NCBI GenBank assembly: GCA_917880885.1
Contig: OU862930.1
Span: 32,928,040 to 32,992,039 of the forward strand
Source: Limnephilus marmoratus
Lineage: Eukaryota; Arthropoda; Insecta; Trichoptera; Limnephilidae
Direction: 5' to 3'
DNA length: 64,000 nt
A program made the position numbers and the translations under genes. The notes below the pieces were generated by a model. It saw only the letters and a list, made by a program, of their open reading frames with translations, did not search any database and was not told where the DNA came from. The first letter of the stretch is position 1; every line of letters begins with the position of its first letter. Below are positions 31,986-43,444 of the stretch, in pieces.

Positions 31986-32669
31986 CCTTAAGTATATCTA
32001 ACTAACAATTCTGTTCAAATAGCTCGTTAAAAGGACAGAATAACCGGCAACGCTGCAGATCAAATAAGTGCCTCCATAAAAACGATCAACCAGCGGTCGT
32101 GATTAAAGGATGAAAATTTTCTGAGCATATGCATAAAATAACTTTATATATAATAGCTGAACATATTTTAAATTTAATTCACAAAAAAAGCATGTTGCCA
32201 CTTAATTCACAGCGTTATATATTACATGTGAAAGGATGATCAAGAAAGGTGGCTTACTCTAAAATGTGCCAATAAGGTGTTGTCCGATATAAATATAATA
32301 GCAAGGGTATTAAGATATAAGTAGGAATATAATATAAGTCATTGATGTGAGTTCATTATTTTAATTATAAACATAAATACGAAAATATTGTTGTTAATTA
32401 TGTTTATAATTAGCAGTCTTTATTATGCATGTATAGTGGGTATTCCGCGGATCATACCTTTATTAATATTTCGATAAAGCTGAAAATGCTTGATATTTTA
32501 TAGCTTTATTTTCAATGTTCTAATATGCTTTGATTATTATTTTTTTGTGACTCTGTTTCAAAATGTACCCTCCGACAAAGAATGATTGAGAGTGTTAGAG
32601 AGTGAGAGAAGATAAGCAAGAACTGAGACAGGCTGCCATAAGAGTAAAGGTGGAATATAAGCAAGACCG
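31986..32669. other. No gene seen
   Basis: AT-rich sequence without recognisable coding, RNA or repeat features. Confidence 0.3.
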
Positions 32670-34140
32670 ATATTATTATTTATTTTATTTATAAATATTT
32701 CAATGCCCTGATGGGCTTTTACATAAAACAGAGAAAAGTTGAACAATAAAAAAGATGAACTCGAAAAAGTAAACATCAAACGAATGGAAGGTATAAAGAT
32801 ACATTTTAGTAAAAATAATGCATCACAAAACAAAAGAAAGTTTTTAAAGTTGCAGATGGCATAAAATAGTATACATTGTGTATTTTCAAAATTTACATAA
32901 AAACAATTCTTGACAACTCAAATCAGATGTCACAGTACTTACATAAAAAAAGAAAAGAAAACGGCAACAGGTTTTTATATTGTAGATAAATAAATAAAAA
33001 TGTGCTATGTGATTCTCCCTAAATATCAAACTATACTACATAAAAATATCGTTCAAGTGTTTCTTAAATAATGGTAACTTTGTATAAAATACATCGATAC
33101 TTGAGGTGAATTTGTTTGCTAGTGTATGAAATCGTGGAATAGGTACATGTGTGAGGTAGTTGTTGGTTCCAGAATTATTGTTGCCGAATACTATGTTTTG
33201 CCTTGTCGCTCGAGTTGGTACCTTAAAGTCAATGAGATGCAGGAGTTCACAACAGTCTAATTCGGAGTGAATAATTTTAAACAAAAATTTTAGGTCAATT
33301 ATTTTTCTTCTGTTTTCTAGGAAATGCAATTTAAGTGTTTATATAGTAAGAATGTTTAAATAGTAAGAATGTATAGTTAATGTGTTGAATAGGTAGGTAT
33401 ATGTAACTTGAAGTTAATAAATCGTAAAAATTTGTGCTGCACTCGTTCAATATTTTTTATATGAATTTGATAATATGGGGACCAAACTATGGAATTGTAT
33501 TCCAGCAAGCTGCGTACTAGTGACAAATATACAATTTTTATAACTTCTAGTGAATCAAAGTATTTGATGGTTCTGATTATAAATCCTAGTGCCTTCATGC
33601 CTTTGTTGATTATTTCTTGTATGTGATTTATAAAATTTAATTGGGTGTCAAATATAACTTCAAGATCCCTGATTTCTTTGACTTTTTCTAAGATTTTGTT
33701 ATTTATTGTGTATTTGAAAGATAACGGGGTCTTTGTTCTACAAAATGTTAGTGTCTTACATTTATCGATATTGAGTAATAAGTTGTTTGCAACACACCAA
33801 TTGTGTAATTTGTCAATGTTTGACTGTAGGATTAGGCAGTCACTTATATTAGATACTTCTTTATATAATTTGATGTCATCGGCAAAAAGCAGAACTTCTA
33901 CATCGTCGAAACAACTTATGATATCATTTATGAATATGAGGAAAGGGATGGGTCCGAGATGACTCCCTTGCGGTAGACAGTTAGTTGCATAAAATAACTT
34001 TGATTTAGAGTGTTTAATTTTGACAAATAAGATTCTGTTAGACAAGTAAGTTAAGAACCAATCCAACAACTTGCCTCTCAATCCTTTTGCATAAAGTTTT
34101 CTAAGTAATAATGTATGTGATACTTTGTCGAAAGGATATT
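32670..34140 (-). pseudogene. LINE reverse transcriptase fragment (Jockey/CR1-like)
   Basis: Minus strand from about 34140: FDKVSHTLLLRKL, GLRGKLLDWFLTYLSNR, then CLPQGSHLGPIPFLIFINDI (the usual GVPQGS/GPLLF with changes) and LLFADDIKLYKEV (catalytic DD). Then LLLNIDKCKTLTFCR, the thumb EIRDLEVIFDTQLNF, and LLEYNSIVWSPYY. A frame break near 33377 is followed by the C-terminal part to 33036. The 3' end carries TTTATTTATAAAT repeats (32675-32695). 5'-truncated; endonuclease and early RT are missing. Confidence 0.85.
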
Positions 34141-34421
34141 ATAGGAATCAATTAACTAAATTCGTTTTAAAAATGCGATAGGTTCATTATGTATGTGCGA
34201 CAAGAATAAAATGGCATCGGGAAAAAACAATAGATTATTTTAAAAAATTTATGTAAATTTATTTTAAAAAATAAATATTTTTTAAAATTTATGATGGAAA
34301 TACGTCGGAACAATGTTTTAAAAAGTCGTAATTTTACTTTTAAAATGAAACATTTTTTACCAAGCGATAAGAATAATTCAAGAGATTCAGCAGGTTCTGT
34401 CATTATTCCAATTTTTTATTG

Positions 34422-34584
34422 TTTTCTTTATTTATTTTTGGGGTGTTACGCTGTGTTGCGCTACTTCCTACTTTAGCCAACGTTTTACCACATCTGCCTT
34501 GATAGTACTGTAACGTGTACGAAAGGTTGGCTAAAGAAAGGTAGCGCTACGTGGCATAACACCCCAAAAATAAATAACGAAAAT
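34422..34584. mobile_element. Inverted-repeat MITE, ~163 bp
   Basis: Left arm TTTATTTTTGGGGTGTTACG with TACTTTAGCCAACGTTT. Right arm is the reverse complement (GGTTGGCTAAAGAAAGGTAG, then CATAACACCCCAAAAATAAA). Arms of about 60 bp and no coding. Half of a related copy is at 24246-24345. Confidence 0.7.
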
Positions 34585-34748
34585 ACTTTTCGCCATGGAA
34601 ATCTAAAACCATATCCAAATTTTAATTGATACTAATTTTGAATATCAGAGACTCCCTAGTGACACATTAGATCTCACCGATCACTGCTAGATCGAGCAAA
34701 TCTAAATATTGTGAATGGTATTGTGAAAACGAATTCAATTCGTTATGC

Positions 34749-35358
34749 TGTAACCGATAAATTACGTCGGTACCTTCCAACCCCGAATACATCACAAAAT
34801 ATCGGAGAGCGTTGACAACATCACTCGTGGCATAGACGTTCCGGGAAGAAACTATACCTACCTTCAGTTTGGATCGAGCAAGCCCAAGGAGAGGCAGCGC
34901 ATACCTGCGACGGATGAAACCAACATCACCATGGCGCATCGAATTCGTAATGTTAATCTTAATCCTAATATATTATTTAGTTTAGTCAGATATTCAAGGT
35001 AACCATTTTGGTTTTACTATTTAATACTTGAGTGTTGTTGTTTAAACACTCTGGCGTCCAATTCTTCGTTTTACTTCCACATAACTTAAATTCACATTCG
35101 CAAACTAGTTTGATTGTTGTAATACTCTTCGAGTATTACAAACACCCCTTGAGATCAATAATATTATAAGAGTCATTAAAATACAATTCGCAAATGTCAC
35201 GATAATAATAATTCAATAAATCAGATTATAATATAATTAATTCCCTCTTTTATTTCATTGGCTTGTCATTTATCATGTTTCTACTTTCAGACTGTAGCTA
35301 GCCATTTTAATACATACATAATGCGAATATTATAGGTAACTTCCTTCTAATCGTTACA
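34749..35358 (+). repeat. 5' LTR of the non-autonomous element
   Basis: 610 bp. Near-identical to the 3' LTR; the few visible differences include GGTAACC versus TTTACC near 35000 and a length change near TTTGATTGTTGTAAT. A minus-strand open frame (MRHGDVGFIRRRYALPLLGL...) exists in both copies, simply because the LTRs are identical. Confidence 0.92.
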
Positions 35359-35460
35359 GTGGCGACCCAATCGTGGTAGTTCCAGTCAAACTATGTTTTG
35401 CTAATTTTATGAGGATATAATTTAAATTCTCCGCGATGGCGTTGTTATTTTAGGTTAGGT

Positions 35461-35909
35461 GAAATTACATTAATTTTTGAGGATCGCTAGCAACGGTTAC
35501 GATGCACTTTTTAAAAAAAAAAAACATTTTGATTCACCTTAATTACATTAAAAGGCAACTATTTGCATTGGGGGAAGTGGAAAATATTTCATTCTAAATT
35601 TCATTACGTAAAATTAAAATTACCTTTCGTCTTGTGAGATTGTACGCCAGAATCACAAACCATGTTACACAAACCTAGCGTAGCCGCTAAACTACTTGAA
35701 AACTGGGATGTTTTTCTTGCCTTGACGCGAGTAGGCGTTATAAAGGGGCACTTTCTTTTGTATCACAAACCATGTTACACAAATATATTTTCCACTTCCC
35801 CCAATGCAAATAGTTGTCTTTTAATGTAATTAAGGTGAATCAAAAGATGTTTTAAAAAAAAAGTGCGTATTAACCGTTGCCAGCGATCCCCAAAATTTAC
35901 CGAAATTAC
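35461..35909. mobile_element. Fold-back MITE inside the non-autonomous element
   Basis: Long inverted arms: GGATCGCTAGCAACGGTTA ... TTTGCATTGGGGGAAGTGGA on the left, with the reverse complement on the right (TCCACTTCCCCCAATGCAAA ... CCGTTGCCAGCGATCC). Arms are about 130 bp. The centre has the direct repeat ATCACAAACCATGTTACACA (35659 and 35763). Confidence 0.7.
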
Positions 35910-37106
35910 AATTCGATGGTGTGTTGATTTTATCGTCGTGGTATGTATTCATTTATTTTATTAATTGCACATTTTATATTTTCTTGGGCTTGTTCATCCA
36001 CAACTCACTTTATTTTGTGTTTGTATGTGTTGTACTAATCATATTTATTTCTCCTACTAATTATTTAGGTAGGTACACATTGTTTTATAGCAGATGGGAT
36101 GAATTTAATTTCTGCAGATGGAATTGATAATATTTCGGCAGATTTAATAATTTCACATTGTACAAAACTCGTGCTGGTCATCCGTTAATAATTGAAACTT
36201 GTAAGTATATTTTATTACAAGCTAATTTATTTACACTGTGTTATGAGTGGCTGTTTAATCTCATTGCATTTATTTTGTGATATTTTTCGTGCTTATATTT
36301 TGCAATAATGTGTAAATTTCATTAATTACCTACCTACCTGATGCAATAATTATTATTGACATCATATCACACATGAATTTCTTCACATGTTATAAACTTA
36401 ATACAGATATTTATCCTACCTGCAATTCATAGTATGTTCTGTTACATTGTGATCTTTTACAATCTTACTTTGGGAATTTTGATTTCATTTTTGTTCCCTT
36501 TATACAAATTTTATTTTTCATAACAATAAATGTAACCAAACGTGCATTTCAGACGCGGACCAAATTTTGCTGGACATCCGGAGGTGGAGATGAGACGTCA
36601 TCACAAACCTTCGTCTACAGAATTCGGGCTGTCCTGTTATGCAAAGCGACTAAAGCTAGTTTCACGTAATTAATTTTTATAATTTATTATCCGGGTTATA
36701 TTGATTTGATCGATGATTTTTATTTTTTCCTCATGTAGGGCTTTCAAAAGAAATTAAATTTCCTTGCAATATATCATTATATTTCTTGCGGATTAATATT
36801 TTATACAAATTTTTATTTTGGAGTTTTGATAAATTTCATTGAATTCCGATTTGAGTACAGAGCAGGGATTTGTATTCAAATCATTATTTTAATAGATTTT
36901 TATCGAATTTTAATTTCTCTTTAGTCGGCGGGATTAGTTTTTCTTTTAAAATAAAATAAATTCCTAATAGTTTTCGGGTTTGATGAATAACTGATATTTT
37001 GAAATTAATTTTTTGGGTTTTGATTCCAATAAAAGGATAATTCAATAAATTAGTATAGAAGATTGTATAATATTTTGCGATCAATTGGCTGATCCTTAAA
37101 TTGTTT

Positions 37107-37590
37107 TGCATGTCTTCCTTTTATAGGGTTATTAGAGATTATGCGAAGTAATTTTTCAGAGCGACTAATAAGATTTCTATAAAGTTACAGCTATTTAAAT
37201 TGATATAAAATGTAGAGTTTTATCACATGTTTACTTACGTAAAAAATCACAGGTATATGGATTCTTTATAGTTCTGGTCTGAATTATTTTTTTTTCAGTT
37301 TAGATTGTTATTCAATTAATTGATATCATTAGATAATCAATTTATCTTTCACTACCGCCATCTACATAATTAACTTAAAATTATTATTATTCTACTAATG
37401 TTTTAATTCGGTTAAAATATTTGAATTTGAATTTGATTGCTTTTGAATTAAGCGTCGCTTTAAAAGAACATTTTTTTAGCGATCTATTGACGGTTCCTTA
37501 AAGTGCTTGCATATCTTCCTTTCATAGGGTTATCAGAGGTTTGCAAGGTAATTTTTCGGAGCGGTTAATGGATTGTTGAAGAAATAAATG
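37107..37590. repeat. Two imperfect ~75-bp repeats in the LARD interior
   Basis: CATGTCTTCCTTTTATAGGG ... GTAATTTTTCAGAGCG (37110-37165) recurs as CATATCTTCCTTTCATAGGG ... GTAATTTTTCGGAGCG (37510-37565). Confidence 0.6.
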
Positions 37591-38688
37591 TTTATTGAAA
37601 TAACATCTTTAAACTTCAACTAATAGAGTTTTCATATAACTTTAATTACTTAACAGCACACAATAGTTTGGGGTCATTTAATAGATCTCGTAATTATAAA
37701 TATACAAGTTTGATACATTTTCTTATTAGTCACCCTTTCAATAACGCCATCTACATATTGATGTTTGACATAACACATACAACGACTGCTTTGGGTTTGC
37801 GTCTCCACTTTCAGAGCGGAAAACTTTAAATATTCTGTTATCAATCGGTCATAGGACATAATCAAAGGTCCTGGTGTTGCTAGTTAATGTAGCGTATTTC
37901 GTATTGCGGTGCAAGTTTGGGAAAATTTATCTGTGTTTGGGTGCGCCAACAAAAGCAGATGAATTTTGTTTTTCAATACATTCAGCTTTCAAAGGGTAAA
38001 TGAGTTTGAGCGTTGAATGTTTTGGGCTTTTGTCTTCTATTATTTGTCTTGTGTACGGATGTGACTTTTGTACTGGTGTCTTCTAATATATGGTCTTGTG
38101 TACGGATTGTTGGTCCTTGTGTGAAGTAACGAGCAAGTTTTTGTTTTAAACAAAATAATTGGAGCTTCGCTTCAATTCAGTGGATATATCTCGCACTGAT
38201 TCTATTACTGCTACCGTTTAAAACGGCAGTTATGCGCATAACATGATCTCCCGTTGAGATCCTCTGAGTATGACAATCCTTCCTTGTTTTGCGTTCTATA
38301 AATAGGATATAAAATATTTTCCTATCACTGTAGCGCAAACACGATTTTAACCGAACGTAGAAGGTGACTTCGGGTTGCCTGTTCACTTTCATGCGCGAGA
38401 TACGGAGGAATCTTTGGCGTAAGCTTTGAACTTACGATGAGGATATGTCCGTCTCTTTTGATTTCAGATAATGAAGTGATTTATCTTCTTATAAAGATGA
38501 ATTGTTGTGTTGTAGAAGCTCATGGCATTTATCTCTTTCGAGAGGATTTCAGTAAAGCCTTGAGTGTCTATAATTCAGGCAGAAAGTTTTGTTCTAAGAA
38601 CATTAATAGAAATAGATAGTAATTATAACTGTCCTTTATGTGCTATTACCATATTCATATTGCATATAAATAGGTTAAATCTATTAAG

Positions 38689-38746
38689 GCCCGGCTAGCT
38701 CAGTCGGTAGAGCATGAGACTCTTAATCTCAGGGTCGTGGGTCCGT
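38689..38746 (+). pseudogene. tRNA-Lys(CUU) pseudogene, 3' end lost
   Basis: GCCCGGCTAGCTCAGTCGGT, AGAGCATGAGACTCTTAATC and TCAGGGTCGTGGGT give a complete acceptor 5' strand, D arm, anticodon arm (anticodon CTT) and the first half of the T arm. The sequence then leaves the tRNA pattern at GGGTCCGTC, so the T loop, its 3' strand and the acceptor 3' strand are missing. It lies in the interior of the non-autonomous LTR element. It could be a SINE head or a reverse-transcribed tRNA. Confidence 0.75.
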
Positions 38747-39578
38747 CTATCATATTTTTCTTACTACTTATTATTATTTGGACTACACTAATGCCATCTA
38801 TATTTGAATACATTCAGGTATCATTTTAATTATTATTTCACCATCTGGGCATTTTTATTGACTATCTCGAAGTTATTATTTGCTACATGGGGTTTTAAAA
38901 AATATTTTCAAACAAATTAAGTATTTCAATTTTCAGAGTTTATACTCAGCTCAGTTTAATACAGTCTGGTATTTATTTTGGGAATTTAAGAAAAGTAATA
39001 AAAATAAAAAATAAATATCTCAGTAAAATTTATTTTCATATGTTATGATTTTTTTTGTATTTTGATATCTACCGGGTATTAGGTTTATTGGATAAATTTT
39101 TTCATCATACTTAATCTTAACTTAAAACGCTTTTATTTATAAAATATTTACATCGCTGGGAAATATTTCAAACTTCGGTAAATTCCGTTTATTCTAATTT
39201 TGCAAATGCATATCAATTCATTGTTTCTTTTGTATAAGACATGAAGTTTTACAATTATCTAACTTTAAATTTAGATTTCTTTAATATGTTATGTGGAAAA
39301 TTTAAATTTCAGCTTTGAGCATACATTCACATAATCATTTTTTAGGTATTTCATCTTGAATTTTCTTTCCTTTTATATCTTACTTTGTTGCTGGTAACCT
39401 TATTTAGGCAGTATAGTATAGGGAACTTCAAGATAATCTCAAGAAAATTTCAAATATCAAGACTAAGAAGAAAGTATCCTTCATGTTCATCGACGCTGGT
39501 TTCAAAATGTGGGTCAAAGGCATTCATCTTACTTCAAGCCACGTCGCATCATTATCCCGCTTGAAGACATCATCATAG

Positions 39579-39785
39579 GAAGATTCTTCAAGATCATCAA
39601 CGCTGTACTTCAAGATATAGTACCAGAGCTTCTATCTCTACCGTGGGCCACTTAGGGTCATCAGTTATTTGAAGAGTTCATTAACAGAGAGATTCTTCAA
39701 GATCATCAACGCTGTTTGCAAGATGTTATACCAGAGTTTCTATCTCTACCTTGGGCCACTTTGGGTCATCAGTAATTTGAATTCA
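39579..39785 (+). repeat. Tandem duplication, ~110 bp period
   Basis: GATTCTTCAAGATCATCAAC ... TTCTATCTCTACC(G/T)TGGGCCACT occurs twice with minor changes, near the 3' end of the LARD interior. Confidence 0.7.
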
Positions 39786-40060
39786 TCATTATCGGAGAGA
39801 TGCTGCATTGAATTATGAAACTTCTTCTGGTTCATCCTTTTATTATGACGTCATGTCAACATTATTGCAGTACGGTGGTCACCGTTTCTTTGATTATTTA
39901 CAACATTTGGACTGGATCTACTTCTGTCTACCAGGATCCCATCTACTTGCAAGTTTCAAGATATATGCTTCCATCACGCTTGCGGACAATTCTCACAGGA
40001 CAAGAAGTTCTCTTGTGGAGGTGCCAGGTGGACCTCATTTTTTTTTGGGAAAGGGGGTAA

Positions 40061-40663
40061 TGTAACCGATAAATTACGTCGGTACCTTCCAACCCCGAAT
40101 ACATCACAAAATATCGGAGAGCGTTGACAACATCACTCGTGGCATAGACGTTCCGGGAAGAAACTATACCTACCTTCAGTTTGGATCGAGCAAGCCCAAG
40201 GAGAGGCAGCGCATACCTGCGACGGATGAAACCAACATCACCATGGCGCATCGAATTCGTAATGTTAATCTTAATCCTAATATATTATTTAGTTTAGTCA
40301 GATATTCAAGTTTACCATTTTGGTTTTACTATTTAATACTTGAGTGTTGTTGTTTAAACACTCTGGCGTCCAATTCTTCGTTTTACTTCCACATAACTTA
40401 AATTCACATTCGCAAACTAGTTTTTTTTACTCGAAGAGTATTACAAACACCCCTTGAGATCAATAATATTATAAGAGTCATTAAAATACAATTCGCAAAT
40501 GTCACAATAATAATAATTCAATAAATCAGATTATAATATAATTAATTCCCTCTTTTATTTCATTGACTTGTCATTTATCATGTTTCTACTTTCAGACTGT
40601 AGCTAGCCATTTTAATACATACATAATGCGAATATTATAGGTAACTTCCTTCTAATCGTTACA
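40061..40663 (+). repeat. 3' LTR of the non-autonomous element
   Basis: 603 bp, almost identical to 34749-35358, preceded by the polypurine tract and followed by the ATGC target duplication. Confidence 0.92.
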
Positions 40664-40767
40664 ATGCACGGTATCTACAAGAAACATCATCTTGGTAAAG
40701 TCACTTCGAGAAAATGCATAATAGCAGACGAAATATAAAAAGTTCATTCTGCAAAGTTAGATCGCAC

Positions 40768-42650
40768 TTACTTCGTCGGATCATAAAACGGTTTTTCTCC
40801 ACTGTGAGTCAGCAGGTGCCTCGATAGATGATGCTTTTGAAAACTTGAATAGTTACACTTCGAACACGAAAAAGGTTTTTCTCCACTGTGAGTCAGCAGG
40901 TGCCTCGATAGATGATGCTTTTGAAAACTTGAATAGTTGCACTTCGAACACGAAAAATGTTTTTCTCCACTATGTGTCAGTAGATGCCTCGATAGATGAT
41001 TCTTTCGAAAACATGAATAGTTGCACTTGGAACATGAAAAAGGTTTTTCTCCACTGTGAGTTAGCATATGTATCTTTATATCTCCCTTCCGAAAACATGA
41101 ATAGTTGCACTCGAAACATGAAAAAGGTTTTTCTCCACTGTGAGTTAGCATGTGCCTCGTTAGATGATGCTTTCGTGAACATGAAAAGTTGCAATCGGAA
41201 CATGAAAAAGGTTTTTCTCCACTGTGAGTTAGCATATGTATCTTTAAATCTCCCTTCCGAAAACATGAATAGTTGCACTCGAAACATGAAAAAGGTTTTT
41301 TTCCACTGTGAATCAGCATGTGGATGGTCAGACTGCCCTTTTGAATACATGAATAGTTGCACATGGAACATGAAAAGGGTTTTTCTCCACTGTGAGTCAG
41401 CATGTGGATGGTCAGCCTGCCCTTTTGAGAACACGAATAGGTACACTCGGAACATGAAAAAGGTTTTTCTCCACTGTGAGTCAGCATGTGGATGGTCAGA
41501 TTGCCCTTTTGAGAACATGAATAGTTGCACTTGGAACATGAAAAGGGTTTTTCTCCACTATGAGTCAGCATGTGGATGGTCAGCCTGCCCTTTTGAGAAC
41601 ACGAATAGGTACACTCGGAACATGAAAAAGGTTTTTCTCCACTGTGAGTCAGCATGTGGATGGTCAGATTGCCCTTTTGAGAACATGAATAGTTGCACTC
41701 GGAACATGAAAAAGGTTTAACTCCAGTATGAGTGCGAAGGTGCCTTACAAAATCATTATTTTGAGAGCAAGAGTAGTTGCAGTGGGCACATGAGAATTTT
41801 TTATCCACAGGATACGTCTTCAGATCTGTCGATAAATTTGAAAAAAATTATAAGATAAGTTGAAAAAATTGATACCGCTAAACGTTAAATCATACAATGA
41901 AAATCGGTTTTACATGCAGTTTGGTCCATTCTTTCAACGTGTTCAAAGCATTCCTTATTAATATCCGATGGTTCTATGTTAATATCCATATAAGGAAAAC
42001 TCCCTTCCTCTTCTTCTCCCAATCCAACATCCGCCTTGATGGCCACTGTCTCCACATTAGTGCTGCCTGCAAAAGCAAAACGACAATTCATACATTGATC
42101 TTTGATATACAACGCAACTATTTTTTTTATAAAAACCATAATTTGAAAACATGAAATATACCAATCATATACCATGTGCAGGCGGGGATTTGGAAAAGAT
42201 GCCATATAGTCAATGCATGATAAAATAATGACCTCAGAAGTCCGCTTCAGGCGCCGATGCTTCAAGAAGGACCCTGCTCTTGAAGAAATCAATGGAAGTG
42301 TTTTCTACTTCCTTCAATATTTACGCATTTTTAGTGTAATTATAAGTGTAACTTTATAATGCATGATGGATGTCCCGAATAAAAATAGGTAAAAACTTGA
42401 GGAATCAGGAACGTAATGCGAGGAATGCAATTAATTTAAAATTCCAAATTAAACACACTACATTTTTTAATATATTCAATGAAACTAACTGGCCGTGTGG
42501 GAGCTCTTTGCATATTGCAAACATTCCTTCTTGACATCTTGAAGATCGAAATCTATATCTGTATACAGCATTACACCTCCACCTTCTTCCTGGGAACCTG
42601 GTTCCGTCTTGATGGAAACAGTCTCAGGATTTAGTAGATCCATGGCCTTG
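40768..42650 (-). CDS. C2H2 zinc-finger protein, 12 fingers, three exons
   Basis: Probable nuclear DNA-binding protein. The last exon (41825-40768, acceptor TCGACAG|AT) holds 12 tandem C-x2-C-x12-H-x3-H fingers linked by HSGEKP and ends at TAA. Fingers 2-3 are repeated as 4-5 almost exactly and 11-12 are identical, pointing to recent internal duplication. Two upstream exons encode related acidic leaders: 42650-42490 with ATG at 42643 (MDLLNPETVSIKTEPG), donor GCCA|GTTAGT; and 42066-41914 (NVETVAIKADVG), acceptor TTTGCAG, donor TGCAT|GTAAAA. All junctions are phase 1, so the three exons join in frame, and exon 2 could also be skipped. The promoter is not identified. No disabling change seen. 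Confidence 0.85.
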
Positions 42651-43444
42651 CTGCGGTAGCGGCAGGTAATTGGTTCAAGCCAAAACAAAAATTCCTGAAA
42701 CAGAATGGATAACGAAACTTTAATTCGCGTGAGCTTTGAATATTTGTTATTGAATGGGAAATGTTGCCAAACACTGAAGTCGTATACGTAACTAATATTT
42801 TGAAACAAGGATACTTACAATAAATATTGTGACTGTATTAAGCACGCATTTGGTAGTTGAGAGAATCGCCATCAATAGGGGCTTCATTCAATACAATGTA
42901 TACAATATCTATCTCTAAAAATAAACCGGTATTACCTTATTTTAGATACGCCATTCCGCCTTTAACAGAATATCGGAAAGGTGTAATAATATGTATTCTG
43001 TCAATATTATTTATTTGTGTTACTGGGTGCAGGGCTTAAGAAGAAGTTCACAGACAATTTATTCAATAAGCGATACAAGCAGCAATCGATATCAATATGG
43101 CTGTCATCCAAGCTGTCAAACTTATGGGATTAGAAGAAGAAACTGCGGGTAGATGAGATCGTATATAATCGTAGACTGTTGCTGTCGAACTCTAGAGCTG
43201 CCCTCAAAGAATCAATTTATTTTTTCCACAGAAATACTAATACAAAATAAGGCAGACTTAAAATTGATGTTTGCAATGTTACCCGAACAAAATGTTAAAC
43301 TAATTCCCTTGCACATGGTATGACGTTGCTAGGGCATGTGAGCCTGCCTGCTCAAATGAAAGAACAGTGGTAGTGTAGTACTAGTGGTAGTCTAGTACTA
43401 TAATGAATGGCGTGATTAATATCAGCATTAGTACTCAATGACTA
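42651..43444. other. Intergenic, upstream of the zinc-finger gene
   Basis: AT-rich; should contain the promoter of the minus-strand gene. No other feature recognised. AATGACTA at 43437-43444 is the likely target duplication of the LINE. Confidence 0.3.

Larger units (their letters stand above)
34749..40663 (+). mobile_element. Non-autonomous LTR retrotransposon (LARD-like), 5.9 kb
   Basis: Two nearly identical LTRs (34749-35358 and 40061-40663; TGTAACCG...CGTTACA ends) are flanked by the 4-bp duplication ATGC (34745-34748 and 40664-40667). A primer-binding site TGGCGACCCAATCGTGG starts 2 bp after the 5' LTR, and a clear polypurine tract GGGAAAGGGGGTAA abuts the 3' LTR. The 4.7-kb interior has no gag, protease, RT or integrase in any frame; its longest open frames are under 90 codons. 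It must therefore have been mobilised in trans. Target size and primer site suggest a gypsy-type helper, which is inference. Confidence 0.9.

Noticed and set aside
34667..34939. Antisense frame MRHGDVGFIRRRYALPLLGL, repeated at 39943-40251
   Set aside because: Present twice only because the two LTRs are nearly identical; no domain and no independent conservation evidence.
37674..38619. Short frames of 60-75 codons in the LARD interior as genes
   Set aside because: Short, AT-rich, with no family resemblance; no longer than chance expectation.
40845..41720. 291-codon plus frame rich in NMNSCTRNMKKVFLHCESA
   Set aside because: It is the antisense of the 12-finger exon; the periodicity comes from the finger repeats.
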